Of a stretch of DNA of 64,000 nt, positions 44,341 through 54,402 are shown in pieces (within the stretch, counting starts at the first letter, position 1; the number at the start of each line of letters is the position of its first letter). The notes beneath the pieces were generated by a model that did not search any database, was not told where the DNA came from, and saw nothing but the letters and a program-made list of their open reading frames with translations. Source of the DNA: Filobasidium wieringae (lineage: Eukaryota; Basidiomycota; Tremellomycetes; Filobasidiales; Filobasidiaceae); contig BCIV01000022.1 of the NCBI GenBank assembly GCA_001600055.1, positions 1 through 64,000 of the forward strand, given 5' to 3'. The translations under genes and the position numbers were made by a program.

Positions 44341-46434
44341 GACGGCAAGTGGTGCCACATCCACCAGTCCAACTTGCATGATCTCAAGGAGTGCCNCACT
44401 GCCATTGAGATGTTTGGCTCCAAAGCCAACACCGCTTCTGCCCCTGCTGCTGCTGCCAACTCTGTTACACCTGTCTCGTCTTCCGTCTCTTCTGCCACTG
44501 GTCAAGCCGCTTTTGCATCTGCCCTGATNGTCAAGACTGCCAGTCCCTCTCGGGACTCCTANCACATTGACTCGGGTGCATCAGAACATATGGATCACAC
44601 CGCTCACAGGTTCTTGACCAAGTTTGCAGACCGCAGACCTGTCACTGTGGGAGGTGGCCGTGTCNTCTGGTCCACTCATGTNGGCAAGGTCAAGATCTCT
44701 GACAGCATTGTCCTGAACAACGTCCTCCTCATCCCTGATCTGGGATGCAACCTCATTTCTGTCCCCCGGCTGCTCCAGTCAGGATATTCTGTCAACTTCA
44801 GCAAGTCTGCTTGCACACTTGGTCTCACAGCCGGCAGCAGTTCTACCTCCGCCATGGCTACAGCTCCTTACACCAATGGACTGTACACTCTCGAGGCAAG
44901 CTACCATCCTCCTGCCTCTGGCTCAGCCTATGCAGCCCGCTTAGTTGCTGACCAACTCACCTACTGGCATCACAGATTGGGTCACCTCAATTTCCGTGAA
45001 GTAGTGAGGATGGGCAATGAGGGTCTGCTGGGCAAGGAGTGGAAGGATGTATCTAGTTCTACCTTAGCTTATGCACAATGTGAAGACTGCATCATGGGCA
45101 AGGGTCATTGTCTACCTTCCCATATTGTCACAGAAAGGACCATCATGCCAAATGAACTGGTTCATGCTGACATCTGGAGTCCTGCCCGTACAGCTTCTCA
45201 TGGTGGCAGTAAGTACTTCTTGACCTGTTATGATGACCATACCAAGCACGTCAGGATCTACTGCATGAAAGCCAAGTCAGAAGCCTTGCAAAAGTTCAAC
45301 GAGTACATTGCACTGGTCCAGAACCATTGCAAGACCACCATCAAGCGAATCCGTACAGACAATGGAGCCGAGTTCACCTCTCAAGCATTCCAGAAACTGC
45401 TTGCAGAGAACGGCACACTAGCCAACAAGGTGCCTCCTGATGCTCACCCTCAGAACGGCACAGTTGAGAGAACTCATCTGACCATCCTGAATGCTGTCCG
45501 TACTCTTCTCACCAACACCAGCTTGCCGCTCACCTTCTGGGCAGAAGCTGCTTCTTATTCTGTCCATGTGCGCAACAGGGTCCCAGATGCAAGAACAAGA
45601 CGGATCCCTTACACTGTTTGGTCTGGCCGTGAAGTCAACCATCAGCACATCCGTCCGTTTGGCTGTGACATCTATGTCCGTGATCACGCCCAGACCAACA
45701 AGCTTGAACCCCGGTTCAAGAAGGGTATCCTAATGGGTTGGCTTGAGGACAGTGAACACACTGTCAAGTACTATGATCCTGCCAACAAGACTTTCAACTA
45801 TTCCTGTGATGTCAACTTTGCCCTACCTGATCGAGGGGGGGATACAGAAGAACCATCATCATCTATCACTCCGGTCAAGTCAAATAACACCAAGAACAGC
45901 ACCAAGGACAAGATCTCTTCACGTAACAGATATGCTCCGCTAGCAGACTTATCTGATCAAGAAGAAGAAGGCCGTCTGGATACTCCTCCACAGACTCCAG
46001 TGTTTGCTCCTGTTCCGAATCATCGACAGCAACTGTCTCGTCCTCAGCGTGTCACTCCTCCTGCAAGACTCACAGAGCCTAGGTACAGGAGATCACCTTC
46101 ACCTGACCTGCTGGACAACTACTCCGACTCTGACTTGGAAGAGATCCCTCAGCAAGTGGGAGTCTATTGCCGTCAACCTGCTCAAGCAGCAGATGACTCT
46201 GACAGCTCTGAGGACCCTCTCGCTATGATGGCCATGGCATTCCTAGCCGACATCACCAATCCCAGGTCATACAGAGAGGCACATACCTCTGGCCAGTGGG
46301 AGCAGTGGAAGATAGCCATGGACAACAAGCTAAGTAAGATGGACAAGTACCAAGTGTTTGAGATCACTGTTAGGGGAGTCTTGCCGGGAGTTCCTTTGCA
46401 GAGTTACTGGGACTTGTATCAGGTTATGGTCTAG
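44341..46434 (+). pseudogene. Copia Pol (element C), truncated at reverse transcriptase
   Basis: It continues the Gag frame after one TAA. The protease has a normal HIDSGASEHM; the GAG pre-integrase domain is YWHHRLGHLNF; the integrase core retains Asp (VHADIWSP), Asp (RTDNGAEF) and Glu (NGTVERTHL). After an acidic Ser/Pro-rich linker the reverse-transcriptase entry (EQWKIAMDNKLSKMDKY) appears, then the family sequence is lost and a stop follows at 46434. Reverse transcriptase, RNase H and 3' LTR are missing, so the element is dead, although integrase and protease look intact. Five Ns occur. Confidence 0.8.
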
Positions 46435-46787
46435 CAAATGAGTGTGATAACAGATGAAGACCTATTACAACTATGCTAAAGGGAATGACAGGGAGAGGGG
46501 CTCGACATAAGGAGGACACTCTACCTGCAAATTCCGGAGTCACGTGACGAGGGTACCGAACGCAATGTCCGTGCAGGATGTCCGTGAATGTATCCGTAAC
46601 AGTCAATGTCTATATGTCTATATGTCTATACGCACTGTATGTCTATCATATCAGTAGCTTTAGTACTCAAATGTGTGGATTTGTTAAGCGAAGATCACCA
46701 CTGATGCTGACCGCTGACCGCTGATACAGGTAGATGAATGTGCTATAGCAAGCGATCGAGCGATGATGTAGGTGCACGGTTGAAAAA
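46435..46787. other. Short non-coding junction
   Basis: This sequence separates truncated element C from the hAT relic. It contains a short TATGTCTA repeat near 46608-46645. No gene. Confidence 0.5.
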
Positions 46788-47258
46788 TTGAGAAACGTTG
46801 TCGCTTTCTCACGCGTACACGCTTTGCACGTGACTCTCACATCCGTCTGGATGATGATACCTATCACAGAAGCTCTTCAGATATGTATGACCAAAGCCAT
46901 GACCAAGGGGGGTTCTCAGGGAATGGTATGGGGCCTTGAGCGCGGTCTTAAAGTGATAGACAAGCACTCTACCATTCTTGATGAGAGCCTCTGGTATCTT
47001 GTCGCACTTTGTGAGTGATGATGCATCCCAACGTTTGGGCTGCTGAACTCTTTTCCAAGTCTAGTGCTACATCCTGGATATTGCAGGCAATACTTAGACT
47101 TTGAAGTTGAGGGTCGGTCTTCAGAACGGAACAAGTTGGTCGAGTCTATGGCTAGATTAATCTGGCTTGACCGGTACAAAAATCGCTTCCTGGCTGATGT
47201 GAAGGATACACGCACTATACGCACTACACACACTGGATATACCAACATGCACAGTTGA
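46788..47258 (+). pseudogene. hAT transposase relic, middle part
   Basis: Plus-strand text reads MMIPITEALQI, then WGLERGLKVIDKHS, then LHPGYCRQYLDFEVEG. These line up in order with IPIMDALHKR, RGVQRGIDVLDKYY and LHPGYRVQYLVKQG of the minus-strand hAT transposase at 49-53 kb. It is an old, diverged copy of the same superfamily, with intact frames only in pieces. Confidence 0.65.
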
Positions 47259-47336
47259 AACACCAACACAGCACAGCTGCACAGCACAGCTGCACAGCAC
47301 TACGGATCATTTACAGACTCATCAATCAGTTTTGGA

Positions 47337-47504
47337 CTTGATCAAACCTTCTTGATCTCAAACACGTACTTGATCAAACCTTGTGTTCTCAAACACGTAC
47401 TTGATCAAACCTTGTGTTCTCAAACACCTACTTCATCAAACTTAGTGTTCTCAAACACCTACTTCATCAAACTCAGTGTTCTCAAACACGTACTTCATCA
47501 ATTC
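47337..47504. repeat. 31-bp minisatellite, five units
   Basis: TCTCAAACAC starts at 47356, 47387, 47418, 47449 and 47480, exactly 31 bp apart. The unit ends vary between ACTTGATCAAACC and ACTTCATCAAAC. A shorter CACAGCACAGCTG repeat precedes it at about 47268-47300. Confidence 0.85.
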
Positions 47505-47972
47505 CTTGGCAGGAATAAGATTCACTTTACGGATACTCGTACAACTTTACAAATGCTCGTACTATCTTACAAATCCTTGTTGATTACCTTTCACTTGTAC
47601 TCTATTGTCTTGTAGACATATATATACAAAGTCAGGAGAGGAGGAACAGAGCTGAACACTCTTACCTCCTACTTCTTCAGTCTTCATAGAACATACTTCC
47701 TGACTCATATCTTCACCACCAGCTTCAGCACTCACGCTTCAGCACCTTCTTCAACCTTCAACACAACAAGGCTTAGCTACCCTTGTTGCTCACTTCAACT
47801 TCATCAACTTCATCAACTTGTTAAGATATCAGTGGGATTCAGGGATAAGATAAGACAACTGCAAGAACCTGGACAAATAATAGCTGTGAGAGCAACTTGG
47901 TATTCTTCTGAACACCCGGTCACTCCACAGCTGATGCCCAACGGTCACAAAGGTTGAGCCAATGAAGACTAA
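47505..47972. other. Probable inserted LTR-like or regulatory sequence
   Basis: Gene-free. TATATATACAAAG at 47618 followed by a CT-rich stretch with many CTTCA words resembles an LTR promoter and U5, but no second copy or clean ends were found in the window. Confidence 0.35.
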
Positions 47973-48445
47973 TTGTTGAAGGGTATGTTCAGCTCGTTCA
48001 AACTTCTGAATGCCACGCCAAACTTTCCTCCTTTAGAAAATAACAAAGCAGATCAAAATTCCTTGGGCCCAAACGATGATACTATAAATTACAAACAGGA
48101 CACATTTGACAAGTTCATCAGAGGTGAACGTTCAAAATACCCAGACGGTGTTCTCAGGTTCTGGGCGTATCAAAATGGCCACAAAAGTTATCAGAGGATG
48201 GCCTTGGACTATCTGGGAAGCCTGGGTACGTCTGACAAATAGAACATATGGAATTCACACTGATCAGACTATCTGGCCCACTCAGCAACGTCTGTCAAGG
48301 TCAAATGTGTGTTTAGCCGCCCCGGTGTTGGGGTCTCCCCAAAAACTCCACGTCTAGACCGTAAGATTACCTCGCAAGCACGATGGTTACAAGCAGGAGG
48401 ATTGCACGTGCTTGGAGTTGTTCCTAAGGTTTTTTGCTGACCATC
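47973..48445 (+). pseudogene. hAT transposase relic, C-terminal dimerisation part
   Basis: VLRFWAYQNGHKSYQRMALD at about 48150 matches the hAT dimerisation region (compare PIIFWRSEHVN...LSRMAMDVL in the minus-strand element). After a gap, SVKVKCVFSRPGVGVSPK at about 48285 matches SVEVERAFSRAGLVVLPK. It is the continuation of the relic at 46788, interrupted by the 47.3-47.9 kb sequence. Confidence 0.65.
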
Positions 48446-48927
48446 TTGAGGAGATGTTCAATGTGCTACCGGTTGTGAGGTAGCTGGTGAGGGACAGTAG
48501 TAGCAATAGGGTTGTAATCGTCCCACCTCGCCTCAATAAATCATCATTCTTGTTTTCCTCTTCTAGACTCAGTCTGCCGATCAGGCTGTGCTACCTTCAA
48601 ATTGCCTTCTGTACGGAATGTTCCTTCGGCAATCAATTGCTTAAGGTTCCTAGTCTCCTTCGTTCCTAGGGGGGTTGCCGATCAAAGGACATCATTCATA
48701 TGGTGGAATTATGCGAGGGTTCTCATGACCAATAGTGCAAAAAGGTCTGCTGTAGAAGGTTTGCTCAGATCCCCCAAATCTGGTTTGGCCAAAGCTCAGG
48801 TAAGCAATAAGGGAAGCGGGAAGAGCATATAAGGTCAGGTCTTCGAATGTCCTTCTTGGGCCTTGCTTGAGATCTTGTCTCATCCTAACTTCATCTCCAT
48901 CATTACCTTTGTTTGACCATGTCCAAC
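48446..48927. other. No supportable gene
   Basis: Flank between the plus-strand hAT relic and the left end of the minus-strand hAT element. Only short unrelated frames occur. Confidence 0.45.
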
Positions 48928-48938
48928 TAGGGTTGGCA
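48928..48938 (+). repeat. hAT terminal inverted repeat, one end
   Basis: TAGGGTTGGCA is the inverse of 53461-53471 with one mismatch and resembles the hAT consensus CAGRGTTGGCA. Confidence 0.7.
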
Positions 48939-49059
48939 GAAGTTCAAACATTCGATCGAACGCCTCTTGAACGGTGTTCATGTTCATTGAACTTGAACAT
49001 CAGTGCCGTTCACGTTCATTGAACGCGTTTGAACGTTCAAACATGCATGATTCGTTTTT

Positions 49060-52000
49060 CTACATCGGCACCTTAGACAAGCTAGCCTCCTTGTTCGGGC
49101 CCTGTTTCTCTGATGACACTAGGTCTATAATAAGCGTACACGTGCCCTTGCCCTTGCCCCCTAGTTTCATCATTTTAGGCGCTGGAACAGGCGTTGTCGA
49201 TTTCGGCGCTACATCTCGGCCCTTACCTTTATTCCAGGCTTGGTCAAACAGGAACGGTTTGCAGTGACCGTGCTTGAACCAATCAGCCATCAACAGCTGT
49301 AGTCCAGCCGTTTCAGGGTCCAAGCGGTTCCGTTTAGGCAAAACCACCAAACCAGCGCGACTAAACGCCCTTTCCACCTCCACAGACGTTGCTAAGTTCA
49401 AAAAACACTGTATCAGGTCGGATTCTCTTGCAGTCTAAACTCCTAAACGTACCTGGGCACGCTAGAACGTCCATAGCCATCCTAGACAGACCCATCATTC
49501 CCTCATTGCCGGTATTGACGTGCTCTGATCTCCAAAAGATTATTGGGTCCTTGCACTGCCGCAAGGACATCCTGGGCCCGTTGATGAACTTCTCAAAAGG
49601 ATCCTCATCAGTACTGTCATCCTCGTCCTGATTCAGCCCCAGGAAGTCATCAAACTCCGCAATCTCAGCCTAAAGTTCGATAGTTCAAAAGTTTAGCAAA
49701 ATGAGCGCCGTTTAAATGTTCAACAGCCAAACGCACCTTTTTTGGGTCGACAGGCTTGACCTTTACATCGGGTTCGTACATATCCCTGTACGTGGTCTGC
49801 CAGACGTTCCTCGCGACCTCTTTTGCCTCTTCAATCCACTTGGCTGGCCAGCCTTGCTTGACAAGGTATTGCACTCTATAGCCCGGGTGCAGGACTAGCA
49901 GTTCAAAGTTCAATAAGTTCAAACATCTAGACACCTTGAACGAGAATCCTAAACTCATGTATTGCCGTTCGGAACAAGGCGCTCTCAACCGTCTTCAAGT
50001 AGTACTTATCTAGTACGTCTATACCCCGCTGGACTCCACGTTTGACGGCCTTGGAGGGTGTCCCTTCCACCTTGATTTGCGTCAAACGCTTGTGAAGCGC
50101 GTCCATGATTGGAATCACGCTCGCTACCGTGGTGAAGTCGGAACCGGCTACACTACGCACCAATAGACGTTTAGTGACCACAGGAAAAATCTACAGGTGT
50201 TCAACCACTGTCTCAGCGTCTTTTTATCTTAGCGTTTAAAGTTCAAACTTACCCTCAAGATTGGAACGACCTCCTTGATCACCTCAAAATCGCCGGGGAT
50301 GAGACGCTCAGCCCTAGAGTAGTCTGCCCCAGGATCCGTCATCAGTTTCTTGCTACCCAAACCGAAGGAATGAACGTAAGTAGGCAAACACAGGTTCAAA
50401 GTTCAACAGTTCAACAGTTCAAACGTACATCACAGGCTCAGCCTTGACGATCGCCTCCAAGCACTCAAAGGTGGAGTTCTACCTCGTTTGCACGTCGATA
50501 GGGATGGTGTACGTTCCATCCTGTTCGATCTCCTCCTTGTTCTTGGCCGTTGCAACAGCGGCAACCCACTTACGCTTAAGTTCACCTCAATACTTGAGGC
50601 GCTTAGCAAGTAAACGGCACTGTATAGTTGAACGCAGTTAAACAGTTAAACAACTGAACTTCTGATTGGGCGGTTAGAGATGAAAAGATACTAACTTTTG
50701 TCAGGATTGACGCCGCCCTTTTTTGCGAGTCAGCCAGACTCTTCTTGTCTCTCTTGGTTCCTGAAGGACATGCAGTGAGAGGGAGCGAATCCAGGATCGC
50801 CTGATCAGGCGAGATCTCCTCCCGCTGAGTGAACGACCCATCTTCGTTCTGGCTCTCATCATTGTCGTCTTCCTCAATATCAGAGTCAAAGACGTCACGT
50901 TCCGGCTCATTGGAACCGACTGCCTCCAGCTCCTCGAGTTGAGACCACTTAGATCCAGTGGCTCCCTCAATAACGGCCTAAAATTGTGAGAATGTTTGAA
51001 GTTTAGTGGAGTTCAACTTTAAACTTCAAACGGCAGCGGAGTCAACTTACCCCAACAACCAGATTCAAGATGTGGGCGAAACATCTGACACGACCTAAAT
51101 GCCCATGGAACATCTTCCACCCATGCGTGGCAAGGGAATCGACCATCTTGTCATTGTTGGAAGCGTTATCACAGATGACTGACATCACCTTGTTCTCGAT
51201 CCCCCAATCGGTCAGACACTTAGCCACAACGTCAGCCATGTGCTCCCCAGTGTGACGTTCCGGTGTGCTAAACACATCAATAAAAACGAGGACATTCAAG
51301 GTCAGCAATGTTGATCTGATCAGTCACGTTTAGGAAGTTCAAAGTTCAGGCGTTCAAACGCCTGAACTTTACTCACTAATGGAAAGACAACATCGCCTGC
51401 ATTGCCTTGAACTGGCTATCAGTTCCCACCATCTTTTCCTGGGAAAATGACCAATTGGCAAATGATCGCAATGTACGCTTTCCCACTCCTGTCAGTCCAT
51501 CCATCAAGAGAAATGTGGATCGCGCTGTGCGTCTTGCGAAGACATGCCTTCAGGTTTGTAGCAGTCTTATCGTGCATCATACACATGTCCTTCTTGACCT
51601 GACGTCTAGACGGCAGAACCGTGTCCATTGCAGGAAAGGATGCGGTAAACATCGACTTGAACTAAATTATAGGCAAACAATGAGTTCAAAGGTTCAAAGG
51701 TTCAAAGGTTTAAAGGTTGAACGGTGCTTACAGCATCTTGATCCACCACTCTGAATGCGTGGTGGTTCACTGCAATCCATTGAAGAATTGCATAGCGGGT
51801 CTCCATCAAACAAGGCTCAGCTGGCTGAACCTCAGAAATCGACCCATCCACCACCAGACGAGTCTGTGAGTCGTCGACCCTCCTCTTACAATGATCGGCG
51901 TGATATTTGATGGAGGTCCCCGACCCGGCTGTGTTTGCGGTCTTCAAGGCAATCCAAGGACAGTACCTATGCAGAAGAGGGAGAAATGAGAGAAATGATG

Positions 52001-52977
52001 GATAAACGACTCAAATGTTCAAAGTTCAAACGTTTGAACTTTGAACTTACCGGCAAGTCCACAACCACCAAACNCCTGATGTCTTCCCTTCTTTGGCCAT
52101 GACCTTTGCACTCGCTATGCTGGGTCGCTGCACGTGACGGTTGCCTTTGCCCCCCCTGCCATTGTCGTAGTGCTTTGAGCACCAGAGATCGAGGTACTCC
52201 TGGTGTTTTTCGATCGTGTTGTTATCACCAGGTACCGGAACCTTGATACGACCCTGGCTAGGCGCTTTTAAACGTCATGGAAACATTGAGTACTTAAACG
52301 TAAGCCTGGAAGTTCAACTGTACTTACTGGCCTTGACATCCTCCTCCTCATCATCCTCATCATCATCAGGCTTCTCGATGATTTACATCTCGTTCTGATC
52401 AACTCGCTGCTCCTTCTCCACCTGCTCCTTCTCCACTTCCTCAACCTCACTCTCGGCTTCAATCGCTTCCTGATCCTCATCAGGAATCTTCTTCGCTTTC
52501 GCTTTCCTGTTGGGGGTCGTTTTTTTGGGTGTCGTCTTTTTGGGTGTTGGCTTCTTAGGTGCAGCCTTCTTAGGAGTTCTTTTAGGGGTTTTAGGGGTTG
52601 TTTCTTTCTTATTATTAGGCTTGCGCCTTTTAGAAGGGGTTTCCGGGACTGAGAGACTGGGGTTCAACAGTTTGACCGTGTTTAACAAATGTTTAACAGT
52701 TTGAAGTTCAACTTACGTTCACCGTCCGAATTAAGTAACTCCCTCTCGCCTTCATCATCGGTGACCGGTGCGAGAGCCCATTTATTGCGGCTGGGGGTAC
52801 CCTCTACTGTGATCCAACCAGGACAAGGGGGGGTTACAGGCCGTTGAACAGCGGTAGCGGCAGCGAGGATGTTGGCCTGAGCCTGTTGAGCGTCCGCAGC
52901 CTGTTTATCGGCCAACGCTTGTTCTAAGCCAAGATCTGGGTCGATTCTGGTACTGGATTGACGGGTGCTAGACATGG
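49060..52977 (-). pseudogene. hAT transposase, multi-exon, with nonsense mutations
   Basis: Start ATG at 52977. The N-terminal part is Ala/Gln-rich, then comes a Lys/Pro/Thr nuclear-localisation-like repeat (PKKTTPKK, 52500-52620). A BED zinc finger follows (51860-51970: CPWIALKT, SGTS, YHADHC). The RNase-H-like core shows HISLDGWTDRSG (51500), VFIDVFSTPERHTGEH and VICDNASNN (51150-51300), and RCFAHILNLVVG. The C-terminal dimerisation part is SVEVERAFSRAGLVVLPKR. In-frame stops occur near 52386 (TAA after QNEM), 50594 (TGA) and 50482 (TAG), so it is inactive unless these are errors or unrecognised introns. Introns carry many GTTCAA words. Confidence 0.75.
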
Positions 52978-53460
52978 TAAGAAGCGTTTGAATGTTTAGT
53001 TTGTAAGGGTAGCAGTCGTTTGAGTACTTTGAGTGGATTATTAGATAATTAGATAGGTAGATAGATAGAACGGTAACTGAGAAGCCGTTCAACTCGGTTG
53101 ATCGCTTCTTAGGCCTGAGCCTAAACGCCCTTCAACAAACCACTTTCTCACGCTATTCCATCATAAAGACCGCTACGATCATCTAGAACTATAACGATCA
53201 ACTGATGATAGGCGTTTAATGTGTTTAGAACGTTCTTAGAAGGTAGAGCAATGGACCTGTGAAGTTTAAGCGAATTCGGAGAATATTCTATTCGTGTTCA
53301 CATTTGGTGCCGTTCAATTGGTCTTTTGCGCAAGAGTTGAACTTGAACGTCTGATTGAACGTCAACAAATTGAACGCGTTCAAAGTTGAACGTCATGCGC
53401 GTTCAAACGTTCAATTTTGCGCGTTCGCTCGTTCAAGTTCAAGCGTTCAACCTAAACACG

Positions 53461-53471
53461 TGCCAACTCTA
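53461..53471 (-). repeat. hAT terminal inverted repeat, other end
   Basis: On the minus strand TAGAGTTGGCA. It pairs with 48928-48938 and closes the element at the transposase 5' side. Confidence 0.7.
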
Positions 53472-54402
53472 ATTAGCGATATAATTGATTTATGCCATTG
53501 ATCTAATTATACAGTCTCATACGTCACCTACATCCTTGAGGGTTAGATCGAGCAAAGTTAAGTGGAGAATCATTGTGTCATTCGGCTGAGGTCAAGAGGG
53601 CGTGGTCTCAGTATGTGATGTGATTGATGATTGTTAAAGCCACACTCAAGTACCGTTGTCGCTATGATTTGTAGATACAGATCAATTCGTTATATTTGGC
53701 TTCCTCTGATGGATCTTGGCGATTTCGTTACTCTGTATTTACGTGGTGCAGTAAAACCTGAGCACTTCATCATCTACTTTCTACATCACTGCAGATTGGT
53801 CGTACAGATGACGGTATTCGTCAAGTTGTAGATGTAGGAAGCCCGTCCAACGGGGAGCAGAACGGTGCAATCAGGTCCCAGCAATAAGAATTGCCAAGAG
53901 GTATCTTCCTGATCCTGATTGGGCAAGGCGTTTCTTACTGCCAACAGGAGACAACCTGAAGCAACTGTAAGGATCACAGAGGGGGAAATGAGAAGCTAGA
54001 GTGAACAAGGCGGATGTTGGTGTTCCTCTTTGACGTAGTGTTGCTATTTCTTTGAGATGTTCGTTGGGCGTGTGGGACGGGATTGGCTAGGAGCAAGTAC
54101 ATTCTGAAGCAGGCACGCACGAGTGGGACTCACTCATCATTTCAGAACATTGGCCAGACGACGTTGCTCTTGGTGTGTCGGATGGATGGTCGGTCGTCTG
54201 AATGATCGCAATGTTACACCTTTGACTGTGTTCAACTTAGCGTTGTAAAAGAATAGCCGAGCTGTAACAATGGTCTGACTGATATCGCTAGAAACATGAC
54301 CTCTACATAGAACAGTTGTTGGGGACCAGTTGCAGACGTGCTGTGCTCCTCATCGCAATAATCGTTTCTTCTTCTGCTTATTCCCTGGACTCGATGCTGC
54401 CT
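53472..54402. other. No supportable gene
   Basis: Flank between the hAT element and the sugar transporter. One 66-codon plus-strand frame (53631-53831) has no motifs. Confidence 0.45.

Larger units (their letters stand above)
48928..53471 (-). mobile_element. hAT DNA transposon (4.5 kb)
   Basis: The ends are TAGGGTTGGCA (48928-48938) and TGCCAACTCTA (53461-53471), which are terminal inverted repeats matching at 10 of 11 bases. Both subterminal regions (48940-49040, 53330-53450) are packed with GTTCAA/TTGAAC words. No 8-bp target duplication is seen: the flanks are TGTCCAAC and ATTAGCGA. The enclosed minus-strand gene is a hAT transposase. Confidence 0.75.

Noticed and set aside
43894..44565. 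223-codon minus-strand frame opposite Gag-Pol
   Set aside because: Shadow of the copia Gag/Pol codons; the plus strand carries the recognisable protease and Gag motifs.
46435..46787. 3' LTR of copia element C
   Set aside because: No TGTTG/CAACA pair and no similarity to the LTR at 42687; the element is truncated here.
47337..47504. Regular repeats that might suggest a CRISPR array
   Set aside because: The units are contiguous with no spacers, the DNA is eukaryotic, and no cas-like gene is present. It is a minisatellite.
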